42,561 nucleotides of DNA from Nitrosomonadales bacterium (GTDB lineage: Bacteria; Pseudomonadota; Gammaproteobacteria; Burkholderiales; Gallionellaceae), in the NCBI GenBank assembly GCA_016195965.1, contig JACPYR010000002.1, forward strand, positions 1-42,561, written 5' to 3'. Every line of letters starts with the position of its first letter. Within the stretch, counting starts at the first letter, position 1. The notes beneath the pieces are model-generated. The model was given only the letters and a program-made list of their open reading frames with translations. It was not told the DNA's origin and ran no database searches. The translations under genes and the position numbers were made by a program. Below are positions 35,067-42,561 of this stretch, one piece after another.

Positions 35067-36266
35067 ATGCTTATAAAAATATTATTTTTCATCGCGGCAA
35101 TCTTTCCCGGCATGGCGTTTGCAGCAACCGAATCCGAGTCCGGGAGCACTGACCTTACCTGGTTGTTTTCGGCCGGGCTGGGCTATGACGGCAATGCCTA
35201 TAGGGCGCAGCGCGCACCTTTTGTTGATTACGCGGCGCGGCCCATTGGATTGAACCCGACCATCGTTCCTCAGAAGCAATCAGGATTTTTTGTCCCCTAT
35301 AAAATGAAAGTGGCTGCGGAAAAAGAGCACGGCCAGGATATTCGATGGCTAGGGTCCGCCGCTGCCGATGGGAGCTTTTATCCAAGGGACAGCCTGAGCA
35401 ATGCCAATCAATACAATGTGCGCCTCCTTGGCGGTTCTGAATTCATCATGGGGCGCAAGGAGAAATTGGAAGACACTCTATATGTGGGCGCGCTGCTCAG
35501 AAAACACCGGCAGGTCTATGTCGATCATGCCTCGGGAGCGAACAAGACCACTTCTACAGGCGCAGATATTTCCAACCGCTATAACTATTTCGCCATCGGC
35601 GGCGAGGCGAAATACAAACATAAAACAGGCGAAATCAATTACGGCCTGGACGGAAAGTACGTGGCTTATGACTATGAAGATCCGATCGCTGTTTCGCAAC
35701 TGGATAATACCTACTATTCAGTCGGCGGAAACGTCCATGTGCCGGTGGCAGCCAAGGCTAAACTGAATGTGTTCCTGCGCCATGCGGCGCGTAATTATTC
35801 GTTCCGCCATGCGCTGGATGCTCAGGGTGTATATAGCTCTATCAACAATCCATTGCGTTTGTATACATACAACAAATTTGGCCTCAAGTTACGCAACCGC
35901 TTGTCTTCGGAGTGGGTGTTGTATCTGGATGCGGATCAGTCACGGCGTGCCGATGCCTTTGTCGGTTATGGCGATTACACCGAAAACAAATATGGCATAC
36001 GCCTGTTGTATGAGCAGGGCAATTTCAAAAGCCGGGTGTCGGTACACCATTGGGGGCGGGATTATCCGAACGGATTTGCCTTTGACGTCGCGGGGCAAGG
36101 GCCGAAAACTTATAGTGGGAATATTTTGAAGTTTAAGGCGGAGTTGGAGCGGGGAAAAAATTCATCGCTATGGAGCGAGTTCGATTATAAGGCGCAAAAC
36201 ACCACAGATTTGCGCTACGATTATGCGCGCTCGCAAATCATCGCGGGAATGAGCTGGGAATATTGA
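35067..36266 (+). CDS. Outer-membrane beta-barrel protein of the envelope cluster
   Basis: A 399-residue secreted protein (signal peptide MLIKILFFIAAIFPGMAFA-A) with many amphipathic Tyr/Gly/Asn-rich strands (TWLFSAGLGYDGNAYRA, YNVRLLGGSEFIMG, YYSVGGNVHVPVAAKAKLNVFLR). It ends in AGMSWEY, the aromatic terminus of a barrel. It begins 35 bases after the TPR gene and closes the cluster. Family unknown; general shape resembles outer-membrane proteins of the porin or surface-assembly-modifier class. It could export or anchor whatever the ligase/transglutaminase pair modifies. Confidence 0.75.
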   Translation: MLIKILFFIAAIFPGMAFAATESESGSTDLTWLFSAGLGYDGNAYRAQRAPFVDYAARPIGLNPTIVPQKQSGFFVPYKMKVAAEKEHGQDIRWLGSAAADGSFYPRDSLSNANQYNVRLLGGSEFIMGRKEKLEDTLYVGALLRKHRQVYVDHASGANKTTSTGADISNRYNYFAIGGEAKYKHKTGEINYGLDGKYVAYDYEDPIAVSQLDNTYYSVGGNVHVPVAAKAKLNVFLRHAARNYSFRHALDAQGVYSSINNPLRLYTYNKFGLKLRNRLSSEWVLYLDADQSRRADAFVGYGDYTENKYGIRLLYEQGNFKSRVSVHHWGRDYPNGFAFDVAGQGPKTYSGNILKFKAELERGKNSSLWSEFDYKAQNTTDLRYDYARSQIIAGMSWEY

Positions 36267-36309
36267 TTGTTGTTTTGGATGACAGCGTACACGACATTCG
36301 CTGCAAACG

Positions 36310-38097
36310 TTATGCCTGATCGGCAGGTGGCGCGACCTTGATGATCTCTTCCAGTGTCGTCGTTCCTGCCGCGACTTTCAGCGCGCCCGAGATGCGCAAC
36401 GGCTTCATGCCTTCGCGGTAGGCCACTTCGCGGATGCGTGCGATGTCGGTAGCCGGGGTGATGAGCTTGCGCAATTCGGGTGACATCATCAGGATTTCAT
36501 AAATACCGATACGCCCCTGATAGCCGGTCATGCGGCATTCCAGGCAGCCGGACTGATGTTGCAATTGCGCTGGCCGGGTGGTTTTCCAAGGTGCGACCAG
36601 ATCATCCCAGAACTTGTTCTCTTCGTCTTGCGGTGGCAGAGGCTTTTTGCAATGCGGGCACAGCGTGCGCACCAGCCGCTGCGCCATGATGCCGAGCACC
36701 GTGGCGTTGATCATGAACGGCGCGACGCCGAGGTCGAGCAGGCGGGTGATCGCCGATGGCGCGTCGTTGGTGTGCAGCGTAGAGAGCACCAGGTGGCCGG
36801 TCAGCGCGGCCTGGATCGCCATGTCGGCAGTTTCCAGATCGCGTATTTCGCCCACCATGATGATGTCCGGGTCTTGCCGCATCAGCGCGCGCAGGCCATC
36901 GACAAAATTGAGGTCGATGCCGTTCTGCACCTGCATCTGGTTAAACGCCGGCTCCACCATTTCGATCGGGTCTTCGATGGTGCAGACGTTGACCTCGGGC
37001 GTGGCCAGGTGTTTGAGCGTGGAATACAGCGTAGTGGTCTTGCCTGAACCGGTCGGCCCGGTGACCAGGATGATGCCGTTGGGCTGCGCGGTCATCTTGT
37101 TCCAGCGCGCCAGGTCTTCTTCGGAAAATCCAAGTTCGGAAAAATCGCGCACCAGCACCTCGGGATCGAATATGCGCATCACCAGTTTTTCGCCGAATGC
37201 GGTCGGCAGCGTGGACAGGCGCAACTCCACTTCCTGCCCATCGGCGGTACGGGTCTTGATGCGGCCATCCTGAGGGCGGCGTTTCTCTATTACATCCATG
37301 CGCCCGAGCAGTTTGATCCGGCTGGTCATCGCGATCATCACCGACATCGGGATCTGATATACTTGGTGCAACACACCGTCGATGCGGAAGCGCACCAGGC
37401 CAAGGTCGCGCCGTGGCTCGATGTGGATGTCCGAGGCGCGCTGCTCGAAAGCATACTGCCAGAGCCAGTCGACTATCGTGACGATGTGCTGATCGTTGGC
37501 GTCGAACTGCTGCTTGGTCTTGCCCAGCTCCACGAGTTGTTCGAAAGAGGCTTGCCCGGATTTGGTTTGTCTGTTTGATTGCGCCGCATTCTTTACCGAG
37601 CGCGCTAGGTTGTAGAACTCGACCAGATAGCGGCTGATGTCTTCCGGCGTGGCGATGACGCGGCGTATGGCTTTGCGCTGAGTGTGTTGGAGCACCTTTT
37701 CCCAGTCGCGCAGAAACGGTTCGGAGGTGGCGACTATGACCTCGGTTGCCGTCACCTGCACCGGCAGGATGCCGAAGCGAGCCGCGTAATCATTGGACAT
37801 GATATCGGTGACGACCGAGAAGTCGATCTTCAGCGGATCGATATGGTAATACTCCAGGCCGACGCGGCTTGCCAGCCACTCGGTCAGCGTTTCAAGATGC
37901 AAGACTTTGTACGGGGGATGTTGCGATTTCAGGCTGCGTGCGGCGACGATCGAAAGGGGATGGATATCCTGGCGTTGCCCGCGACGCTCGGCGATCAGTG
38001 CATCGGCGGCAGCCTGGCTGACCAGGCCATCGGCGACCAGCATGCCCAGGATTTCCGGTAAGGTTAGTTTGTGTTCATGAGTATCCATCTGCTTCAT
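36310..38097 (-). CDS. GspE/PilB-type secretion ATPase
   Basis: Hexameric ATPase of the type II secretion/type IV pilus family (595 residues). The N-terminal GspE_N-like domain (~1-165) is followed by the ATPase domain: Walker A GPTGSGKTTT (347-356), the Asp-box DPDIIMVGEIRD, the His-box LSTLHTNDAPSAITRL, and a four-cysteine zinc site (CPHC and CLEC). No other secretion or pilus genes are beside it, so it is either an orphan or works with machinery encoded elsewhere. The start at 38097 has GGAG about 10 bases upstream; an in-frame ATG three codons later is also possible. Confidence 0.9.
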   Translation of the reverse strand: MKQMDTHEHKLTLPEILGMLVADGLVSQAAADALIAERRGQRQDIHPLSIVAARSLKSQHPPYKVLHLETLTEWLASRVGLEYYHIDPLKIDFSVVTDIMSNDYAARFGILPVQVTATEVIVATSEPFLRDWEKVLQHTQRKAIRRVIATPEDISRYLVEFYNLARSVKNAAQSNRQTKSGQASFEQLVELGKTKQQFDANDQHIVTIVDWLWQYAFEQRASDIHIEPRRDLGLVRFRIDGVLHQVYQIPMSVMIAMTSRIKLLGRMDVIEKRRPQDGRIKTRTADGQEVELRLSTLPTAFGEKLVMRIFDPEVLVRDFSELGFSEEDLARWNKMTAQPNGIILVTGPTGSGKTTTLYSTLKHLATPEVNVCTIEDPIEMVEPAFNQMQVQNGIDLNFVDGLRALMRQDPDIIMVGEIRDLETADMAIQAALTGHLVLSTLHTNDAPSAITRLLDLGVAPFMINATVLGIMAQRLVRTLCPHCKKPLPPQDEENKFWDDLVAPWKTTRPAQLQHQSGCLECRMTGYQGRIGIYEILMMSPELRKLITPATDIARIREVAYREGMKPLRISGALKVAAGTTTLEEIIKVAPPADQA

Positions 38098-38153
38098 GTG
38101 TGCTGCTCCGATTGGTGGTGCGGACTATACTGCATCGGGAGATTGCTCAACGG

Positions 38154-38561
38154 TTATTCAATGGCCAGCGCGATTAAGCTATAGCGCGCGAATTTTCCGA
38201 TCGCCATGAACAGCGCGGCATGCCAGGGATTCAGCCGCAGCCAACCAGCGGCAAGGCATAGCGCATCGCCGATCAGCGGCGCCCACGCCAGCAATAATGC
38301 GGGGGTGCCATGACGGCGCAATTGTTCGACATGCTTGAGCCGTTTGTTCTGGGTTAGCAGCCAACCCATGCCGAACGAGACCATGCCGCCCAGCGTGTTG
38401 CCGAACGTGCCGAGCAACAATGCCGGCCAGAACAATTCAGGGTGCAGTTTCAGCACCCCGATCAAAACGGCTTCAGAACCACCCGGCAACAGGGTGGCGG
38501 CGAGAAAGCTGGAGACGAACAATCCCCACAGGCTGATGTCGCTGCTGAAGAAGTCCGCCAC
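38154..38561 (-). CDS. YqaA-family small membrane protein
   Basis: A 135-residue inner-membrane protein with about three to four helices. The family landmarks are FVSSFLAATLLPGGSEAVLIG near the N terminus and GTFGNTLGGMVSFGMGW, as in E. coli YqaA and the VTT/DedA-related proteins. Function is not established; relatives are implicated in membrane homeostasis or lipid transport. It follows lpdA in the same direction by 45 bases. Confidence 0.88.
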   Translation of the reverse strand: MADFFSSDISLWGLFVSSFLAATLLPGGSEAVLIGVLKLHPELFWPALLLGTFGNTLGGMVSFGMGWLLTQNKRLKHVEQLRRHGTPALLLAWAPLIGDALCLAAGWLRLNPWHAALFMAIGKFARYSLIALAIE

Positions 38562-38606
38562 GAAGCACTTTAGAGAAACACGCGGAGCGTCGTTTCGAGC
38601 CGCAGG

Positions 38607-40157
38607 TTAGTGTTTCTTCTTTGGCACCATGATGTCGGTAATCGTCCCTTCTGCCATCTCTGCCGCAAAGCACAGCGTCTCGGACAATGTCGGGTGAGGA
38701 TGTATCGTCAGGCCGATGTCTTCCATGTCCGCGCCCATCTCCAATGCGAGTACCGCTTCGACAATCAGCTCGCCGGCATTTACGCCGACGATGCCAGCGC
38801 CCAGAATGCGGCGCGTCTTGGGATCAAGCAATACCTTGGTCGCTCCTTCTTCACGTGCAATCGACAATGCACGACCGGAAGCTGCCCAGGGGAAGGATGC
38901 TTTTTCGTATTCTATGCCCTGCGCTTTCGCCTGGGTTTCGGTCAGCCCCATCCACGCCACCTCGGGATCGGTATAGGCGACCGAGGGGATAGTCAGCGGC
39001 TCGAAGAACGCCTTGTGTCCGGCGATGTTCTCCGCCGCGACTTTGCCTTCGTGCACCGCCTTGTGCGCCAGCATCGGGTCGCCGACGATGTCGCCGATCG
39101 CGTAGATGTGCGGCACGTTGGTGCGCATCTGTTTGTCCACCGGTATGAAGCCGCGCTCGTTCACAACCAGCCCTGCGGCTTCGGCTGCAATCTCACGTCC
39201 GTTCGGACGACGGCCCACGGCCATCAGCACGCGGTCGTATAGTTGTGGTTCCGGAGCCTGTTCGCCTTCGAAGGTGACTTTCAGGCCTTCCTTTTTTGCC
39301 TCGATCTTCGTGACCTTGGTCTTCAGATAGATCGCCTCGTAGCGTTTTGCGATGCGATTGTGCAATGGCTTGACCATATCCTTGTCCGCGCCCGGCATCA
39401 GCTGATCCATCAGTTCGACGACGCTAATTTTTGAACCGAGCGCGTCATACACCGTGGCCATCTCCAGCCCGATGATGCCGCCGCCGATGATCAGCATGCG
39501 CTTGGGCACATCCTGCAATGCCAGTGCGCCGGTGGAATCGATGATACGAGGGTCGTCGTAAGGGAAGCCGGGGATGCGCGCCACACTGGAACCCGCCGCG
39601 ACGATGGCGTTGTCGAAGGTGACGACTTTCTCGCCGTCAGGCGTCTGCACCGCGAGCGAGTTAGGCGAGGTAAATTTCGCGGTGCCGCGCACCACCTGTA
39701 CCTTGCGCTGCTTGGCCAATCCGGCGAGTCCGCCTGTGAGCTTGGAGATCACGCTTTCCTTCCAGCTGCGTATCGCGTTGATGTCGATCTTGGGTTTGGC
39801 GAATGTCACGCCGTGGTGCGACACTTCTTCGGCTTCGCTGATGACCTTGGCGACATGCAGCAATGCTTTGGAGGGGATGCAGCCGACGTTCAGACATACG
39901 CCGCCAAGCGCTGCATGCTTCTCGATCAACACCACCTGTTTGCCCAGATCGGCAGCGCGGAATGCGGCGGTATAGCCACCTGGCCCTGCGCCGAGCACGA
40001 CCACTTCGGCGTGGATGTCACCTTTGACGGAGGATGCGGGATTCAGGATACTGGATTCAGGGGTGGGTGGGGCCGCAGGCTGTGGTGCGGGCGCAGCTGG
40101 TTTTTCTTGATCCTTGATCCTTGATCCTTGATCCTGCATTTCAAGCATCAGGATCAC
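38607..40157 (-). CDS. lpdA: Dihydrolipoyl dehydrogenase (E3); N-terminal lipoyl domain split off by a frameshift
   Basis: FAD enzyme that reoxidises dihydrolipoamide in the pyruvate or 2-oxoglutarate dehydrogenase complex. The intact part carries the FAD motif [18 protein letters not shown], the redox pair in [17 protein letters not shown], the NAD motif [13 protein letters not shown] and the C-terminal [10 protein letters not shown] with the catalytic His. Betaproteobacterial E3 often begins with a lipoyl domain, and that domain is present upstream in another frame (40141-40374). Removing one base near 40215 joins the two into a 588-residue protein. The GTG used for this segment is therefore probably not a real start. 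Genes for E1 and E2 are absent. A Pro/Ala linker with a heptamer repeat joins the domains. Confidence 0.9.
   Translation of the reverse strand: MILMLEMQDQGSRIKDQEKPAAPAPQPAAPPTPESSILNPASSVKGDIHAEVVVLGAGPGGYTAAFRAADLGKQVVLIEKHAALGGVCLNVGCIPSKALLHVAKVISEAEEVSHHGVTFAKPKIDINAIRSWKESVISKLTGGLAGLAKQRKVQVVRGTAKFTSPNSLAVQTPDGEKVVTFDNAIVAAGSSVARIPGFPYDDPRIIDSTGALALQDVPKRMLIIGGGIIGLEMATVYDALGSKISVVELMDQLMPGADKDMVKPLHNRIAKRYEAIYLKTKVTKIEAKKEGLKVTFEGEQAPEPQLYDRVLMAVGRRPNGREIAAEAAGLVVNERGFIPVDKQMRTNVPHIYAIGDIVGDPMLAHKAVHEGKVAAENIAGHKAFFEPLTIPSVAYTDPEVAWMGLTETQAKAQGIEYEKASFPWAASGRALSIAREEGATKVLLDPKTRRILGAGIVGVNAGELIVEAVLALEMGADMEDIGLTIHPHPTLSETLCFAAEMAEGTITDIMVPKKKH
40106..40133 (-). repeat. Heptanucleotide tandem repeat in the lpdA linker
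   Basis: Four exact copies of CTTGATC (plus-strand reading) lie in the coding region between the lipoyl and E3 domains, encoding [12 protein letters not shown] residues. Because the unit is seven bases, gain or loss of one copy would shift the frame. Confidence 0.75.
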
Positions 40158-40374
40158 CGAGCCTTCGCTGACCTTGTCGCCGACCTTGATCTTCAGCTCC
40201 TTGACTTTGCCCGCAGAAAGGCGATGGCACCTCCATCGCGGCCTTGTCTGTCTCCAGCGTGATCAGCGATTGCTCGGCGGCAACGGTATCGCCGGGTTTG
40301 ACGCTGATTTCGATGACGGCAACATCTTTGAAGTCGCCGATGTCTGGTACTTTAACTTCGATCGTTTTGCTCAT
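40141..40374 (-). pseudogene. N-terminal lipoyl domain of lpdA, frameshifted
   Basis: The first ~53 residues ([19 protein letters not shown] and onward) are a typical lipoyl domain with the lipoylated lysine in [14 protein letters not shown]. After PSPF the frame changes to [11 protein letters not shown] and ends at a TGA. In the +1-corrected frame the sequence continues as a normal lipoyl domain ([19 protein letters not shown]) into the E3 linker. The extra base is in the stretch CGCAGAAAGG near 40215. Either a real mutation or a sequence error; an AGGG ribosome site precedes the start. Confidence 0.85.
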
Positions 40375-40405
40375 GCCGATTTTCCCTGATGGTAAAAATA
40401 TTTTG

Positions 40406-40473
40406 TCCGCAGATTACGCCGATTAACGCAGATTGAAATCAAATCAGGTTCAAAAATCTGCGTAATCTGCGGA
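40406..40473. repeat. GATTACGCAG-type inverted repeat, copy 2
   Basis: TCCGCAGATTACGCCGATTA at the left and AATCTGCGTAATCTGCGGA at the right form an inverted repeat in the 110-bp gap between proA and lpdA, both read leftward. Both copies also share the adjacent sequence TTTTGTCCGCAG or its mirror. The same type occurs at 24437-24539. Confidence 0.75.
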
Positions 40474-40484
40474 TCGATGTGTTG

Positions 40485-41744
40485 TTAAATTCTGATCTGT
40501 CCGCTGCCCAGTACGATATATTTCTGCGACGTTAATCCTTCGAGTCCCACCGGGCCGCGTGCGTGGATCTTGTCGGTTGAGATGCCGATCTCCGCGCCCA
40601 GGCCGTACTCGAAGCCATCGGCGAAACGTGTAGAGGCGTTCACCATCACGCTGGCGGAATCCACCTCGCGCAAAAAGCGCATCGCCTTGCTGTAGTTTTC
40701 GGTGACGATGCTGTCGGTATGCTGCGAGCCGTAGGTGCTGATGTGCGAGAGCGCCTCATCCAGATCGGCGACCACACGTATGCTGAGTATGGCCGCGAGA
40801 TATTCGGTGTGCCAGTCTTCTTCGGTCGCAACCTTCATCTGCGCGACCAGTTTGCGCGCCGTGTCGTCACCGCGCAGTTCCACGCCCTTGTCGAGGTATA
40901 TCTTGCACAACCTGGGCAGCACTTGCGCGGCGACATTCGCGTTCACCAGCAAAGTCTCCATCGCATTGCATACGCCGTAGCGATGGGTCTTGGCGTTGTC
41001 GGCGATGCGGATGGCCTTGTCGATATCGGCTTCGTCGTCAATGTATACATGGCATACGCCATGCAAATGTTTGATCACCGGTATGCGCGCCTCGCTTGAG
41101 ACACGTTCGATCAACTCTTTCCCGCCGCGCGGCACGATCACGTCCACGTATTCCTTCATGGTGATGAGCTCGCCCACTGCGGCGCGGTCGGTGGTGTTCA
41201 CCACCTGCACCGCCGTCTCGGGCAGGCCTGCTTCGCGCAGGCCCTGATGTACACAGGCCGCGATGGCCTGATTGGAATGGATTGCTTCCGAGCCGCCGCG
41301 CAGGATGCAGGCGTTGCCGGATTTCAGGCACAGCCCGGCTGCATCGGCGGTAACGTTGGGACGCGATTCGTAGATGATGCCGATCACGCCCAACGGCACG
41401 CGCATCTTGCCGACCTGGATGCCTGAGGGGCGATATTTCATGTCGCTGATCTCGCCTATGGGGTCGGGCAATGCGGCGATCTGGCGCAGGCCTTCGGCCA
41501 TGACTTTAATGGTTTTATCGGTAAGGGTGAGGCGATCCACCGAGGCGGCATCGAGTCCGTTTTGCCTGGCCGCGTCGACATCTTTCGCGTTCTCTGCGAT
41601 GAGCCTGGCGCTATTCAGCAGGATGGCCGTCGCGATGTTCTCCAGCGCACGGTTCTTGGCGTTGGTGTCGGCTTGCGCCATGAAGCGAGATGCGGCGCGC
41701 GCGGCTTGCCCGACCTCCTTCATATATGCTTTGATGTTCTGCAT
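40485..41744 (-). CDS. proA: Glutamate-5-semialdehyde dehydrogenase (gamma-glutamyl phosphate reductase)
   Basis: Second enzyme of proline synthesis, reducing gamma-glutamyl phosphate with NADPH. At 419 residues it has normal length. Landmarks are [36 protein letters not shown], the [12 protein letters not shown] segment, and the catalytic Cys in [16 protein letters not shown]. The C-terminal [25 protein letters not shown] is also typical. proB is not in the window. It is divergent from trpC and followed by a dispersed repeat and lpdA. Confidence 0.97.
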   Translation of the reverse strand: MQNIKAYMKEVGQAARAASRFMAQADTNAKNRALENIATAILLNSARLIAENAKDVDAARQNGLDAASVDRLTLTDKTIKVMAEGLRQIAALPDPIGEISDMKYRPSGIQVGKMRVPLGVIGIIYESRPNVTADAAGLCLKSGNACILRGGSEAIHSNQAIAACVHQGLREAGLPETAVQVVNTTDRAAVGELITMKEYVDVIVPRGGKELIERVSSEARIPVIKHLHGVCHVYIDDEADIDKAIRIADNAKTHRYGVCNAMETLLVNANVAAQVLPRLCKIYLDKGVELRGDDTARKLVAQMKVATEEDWHTEYLAAILSIRVVADLDEALSHISTYGSQHTDSIVTENYSKAMRFLREVDSASVMVNASTRFADGFEYGLGAEIGISTDKIHARGPVGLEGLTSQKYIVLGSGQIRI

Positions 41745-41769
41745 GTTGTTCCGTGAATTTTGTTATGGG

Positions 41770-41799
41770 GCGCATTTTACCCCAAGTGTTAAAATGCGC
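41770..41799. promoter_or_regulatory. Palindrome between proA and trpC
   Basis: GCGCATTTTA, a 10-base loop, and TAAAATGCGC form a perfect inverted repeat in the 81-bp divergent gap. Each arm read outward gives TAAAAT, a possible -10 box, so it may be a bidirectional promoter or an operator. No clear -35 boxes were found. Confidence 0.4.
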
Positions 41800-41825
41800 G
41801 CCTTTCTTAAATTGCCGATGCAGCA

Positions 41826-42561
41826 ATGTCCGACATACTCAATAAAATCTTGGCAGTTAAAACGCAGGAAGTAGCGGCTGCACTAGCCGTCAAATCGCTG
41901 GCGACCCTGCGCAACGAAGCCGAGCGTGCTTCCTCGGTACGTGATTTTGTCGGCGCGATACGCGCCAAGATCGCAGCTAATAAGCCCGCGGTGATCGCCG
42001 AGATCAAGAAGGCCAGCCCCAGCAAGGGCGTGCTGCGCTCTGACTTTAACCCCGCCGAGATCGCCGCAAGCTATGCGAGGCATGGTGCGGCATGCTTATC
42101 GGTGCTGACAGATGAGCAGTTTTTCCAGGGCAGCGCGGACTACCTCAAACAGGCGCGTGCGGCCTGCACCTTGCCGGTGTTGCGCAAGGATTTCATCGTG
42201 GATGCATATCAGATATACCAGGCCAGGGCGATGGGCGCGGATGCGATTCTGCTGATCGCTGCTGCTTTGGATGTCGGGCAGATGCGGGAGCTTGAGGTGT
42301 CGGCTCACGAACTTGGCATGGCGGTGCTGGTGGAGGTGCACAACGGCGCAGAACTGGATGCCGCGCTGCAACTGTCCACGCCGCTGATAGGCGTGAATAA
42401 CCGCAATTTGCGCACTTTTGAGGTGAGCCTGCAAATCACGTTAGACCTGCTGGCGCGTATTCCCGCAGATCGCATTGTTGTGACGGAAAGCGGCATACTC
42501 AAGGCGGAAGATGTGAAGTTGATGCGCGCCCATCAGGTGCATGCATTCTTGGTGGGCGAAG
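41826..42561 (+). CDS. trpC: Indole-3-glycerol phosphate synthase, cut by window edge
   Basis: Tryptophan-pathway enzyme that closes the indole ring of CdRP. The first 245 codons are visible and begin [16 protein letters not shown]. The (beta/alpha)8 barrel is recognisable: catalytic Lys in [20 protein letters not shown], the second Lys in [16 protein letters not shown], the Glu in VEVHNGAEL, the Asn loop [13 protein letters not shown] and the VTESGI phosphate loop. About 15-20 residues are missing beyond the window. No strong ribosome site is seen before the ATG. Confidence 0.96.
   Translation, partial: MSDILNKILAVKTQEVAAALAVKSLATLRNEAERASSVRDFVGAIRAKIAANKPAVIAEIKKASPSKGVLRSDFNPAEIAASYARHGAACLSVLTDEQFFQGSADYLKQARAACTLPVLRKDFIVDAYQIYQARAMGADAILLIAAALDVGQMRELEVSAHELGMAVLVEVHNGAELDAALQLSTPLIGVNNRNLRTFEVSLQITLDLLARIPADRIVVTESGILKAEDVKLMRAHQVHAFLVGE

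Overview
The window looks like the chromosome of a betaproteobacterium. The housekeeping genes (groESL, bioA, dacB, folA-thyA, proA, trpC, an lpdA with an N-terminal lipoyl domain) fit that group. A large multiheme-cytochrome/outer-membrane-barrel cluster in the middle points to a Gallionellaceae-like iron oxidiser or a relative that moves electrons across the outer membrane. That placement is inferred from gene content, not from a search.

Layout. 1-1414: groL (partial) and groS, read leftward from a heat-shock promoter with a CIRCE operator. 1415-9028: a flavin oxidoreductase, bioA, dacB, a small outer-membrane barrel protein, and a large Orn/Lys/Arg decarboxylase preceded by a possible leader ORF. 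9025-23108: a 14-kb segment bounded by two inverted copies of a ~162-166-bp MITE-like element. It holds an S4 RNA-binding protein, a thioredoxin-like protein, rlhA and, at 12110-22950, the electron-transfer island. 23113-28200: folA-thyA, an M17 aminopeptidase, a histidine phosphatase, an SDR and an acylphosphatase. 28208-36266: a lipoprotein with four Ig-like repeats and TPRs, then a tight four-gene envelope cluster (7TM-transglutaminase, ATP-grasp ligase, TPR protein, outer-membrane barrel). 36310-42561: a GspE-like ATPase, a YqaA-type membrane protein, a frameshifted lpdA, proA and trpC (partial).

The main system is at 12110-22950. One side of a divergent pair encodes a membrane-anchored ferredoxin/FAD/NAD(P) oxidoreductase. 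The other side encodes, in order, a five-helix membrane protein with two H-x13-H helices (the ligand pattern of a di-heme cytochrome b), a lysine-rich 24-heme cytochrome, a 1,102-residue cytochrome with 37 heme-binding motifs, and an outer-membrane barrel with a periplasmic domain. Together they could form a continuous path from NAD(P) and the quinone pool, through inner-membrane heme b and periplasmic hemes, to the cell surface, with up to 61 c-type hemes in two proteins. Porin-cytochrome clusters of this general type have been reported in Gallionellaceae (I recall the label PCC3, unchecked). The di-heme b reading, the super-repeat structure, the divergent flavoprotein and the bracketing mobile elements may be new.

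Small repeats are frequent and affect genes directly. One MITE copy supplies the stop codon of the decarboxylase and the only in-frame start codon of the next gene. A dispersed repeat adds residues inside ThyA. A 143-bp element with TAAA duplications follows the phosphatase gene. Copies of a GATTACGCAG-type repeat flank the thyA/aminopeptidase and lpdA/proA junctions. No tRNA, rRNA or CRISPR array was seen.
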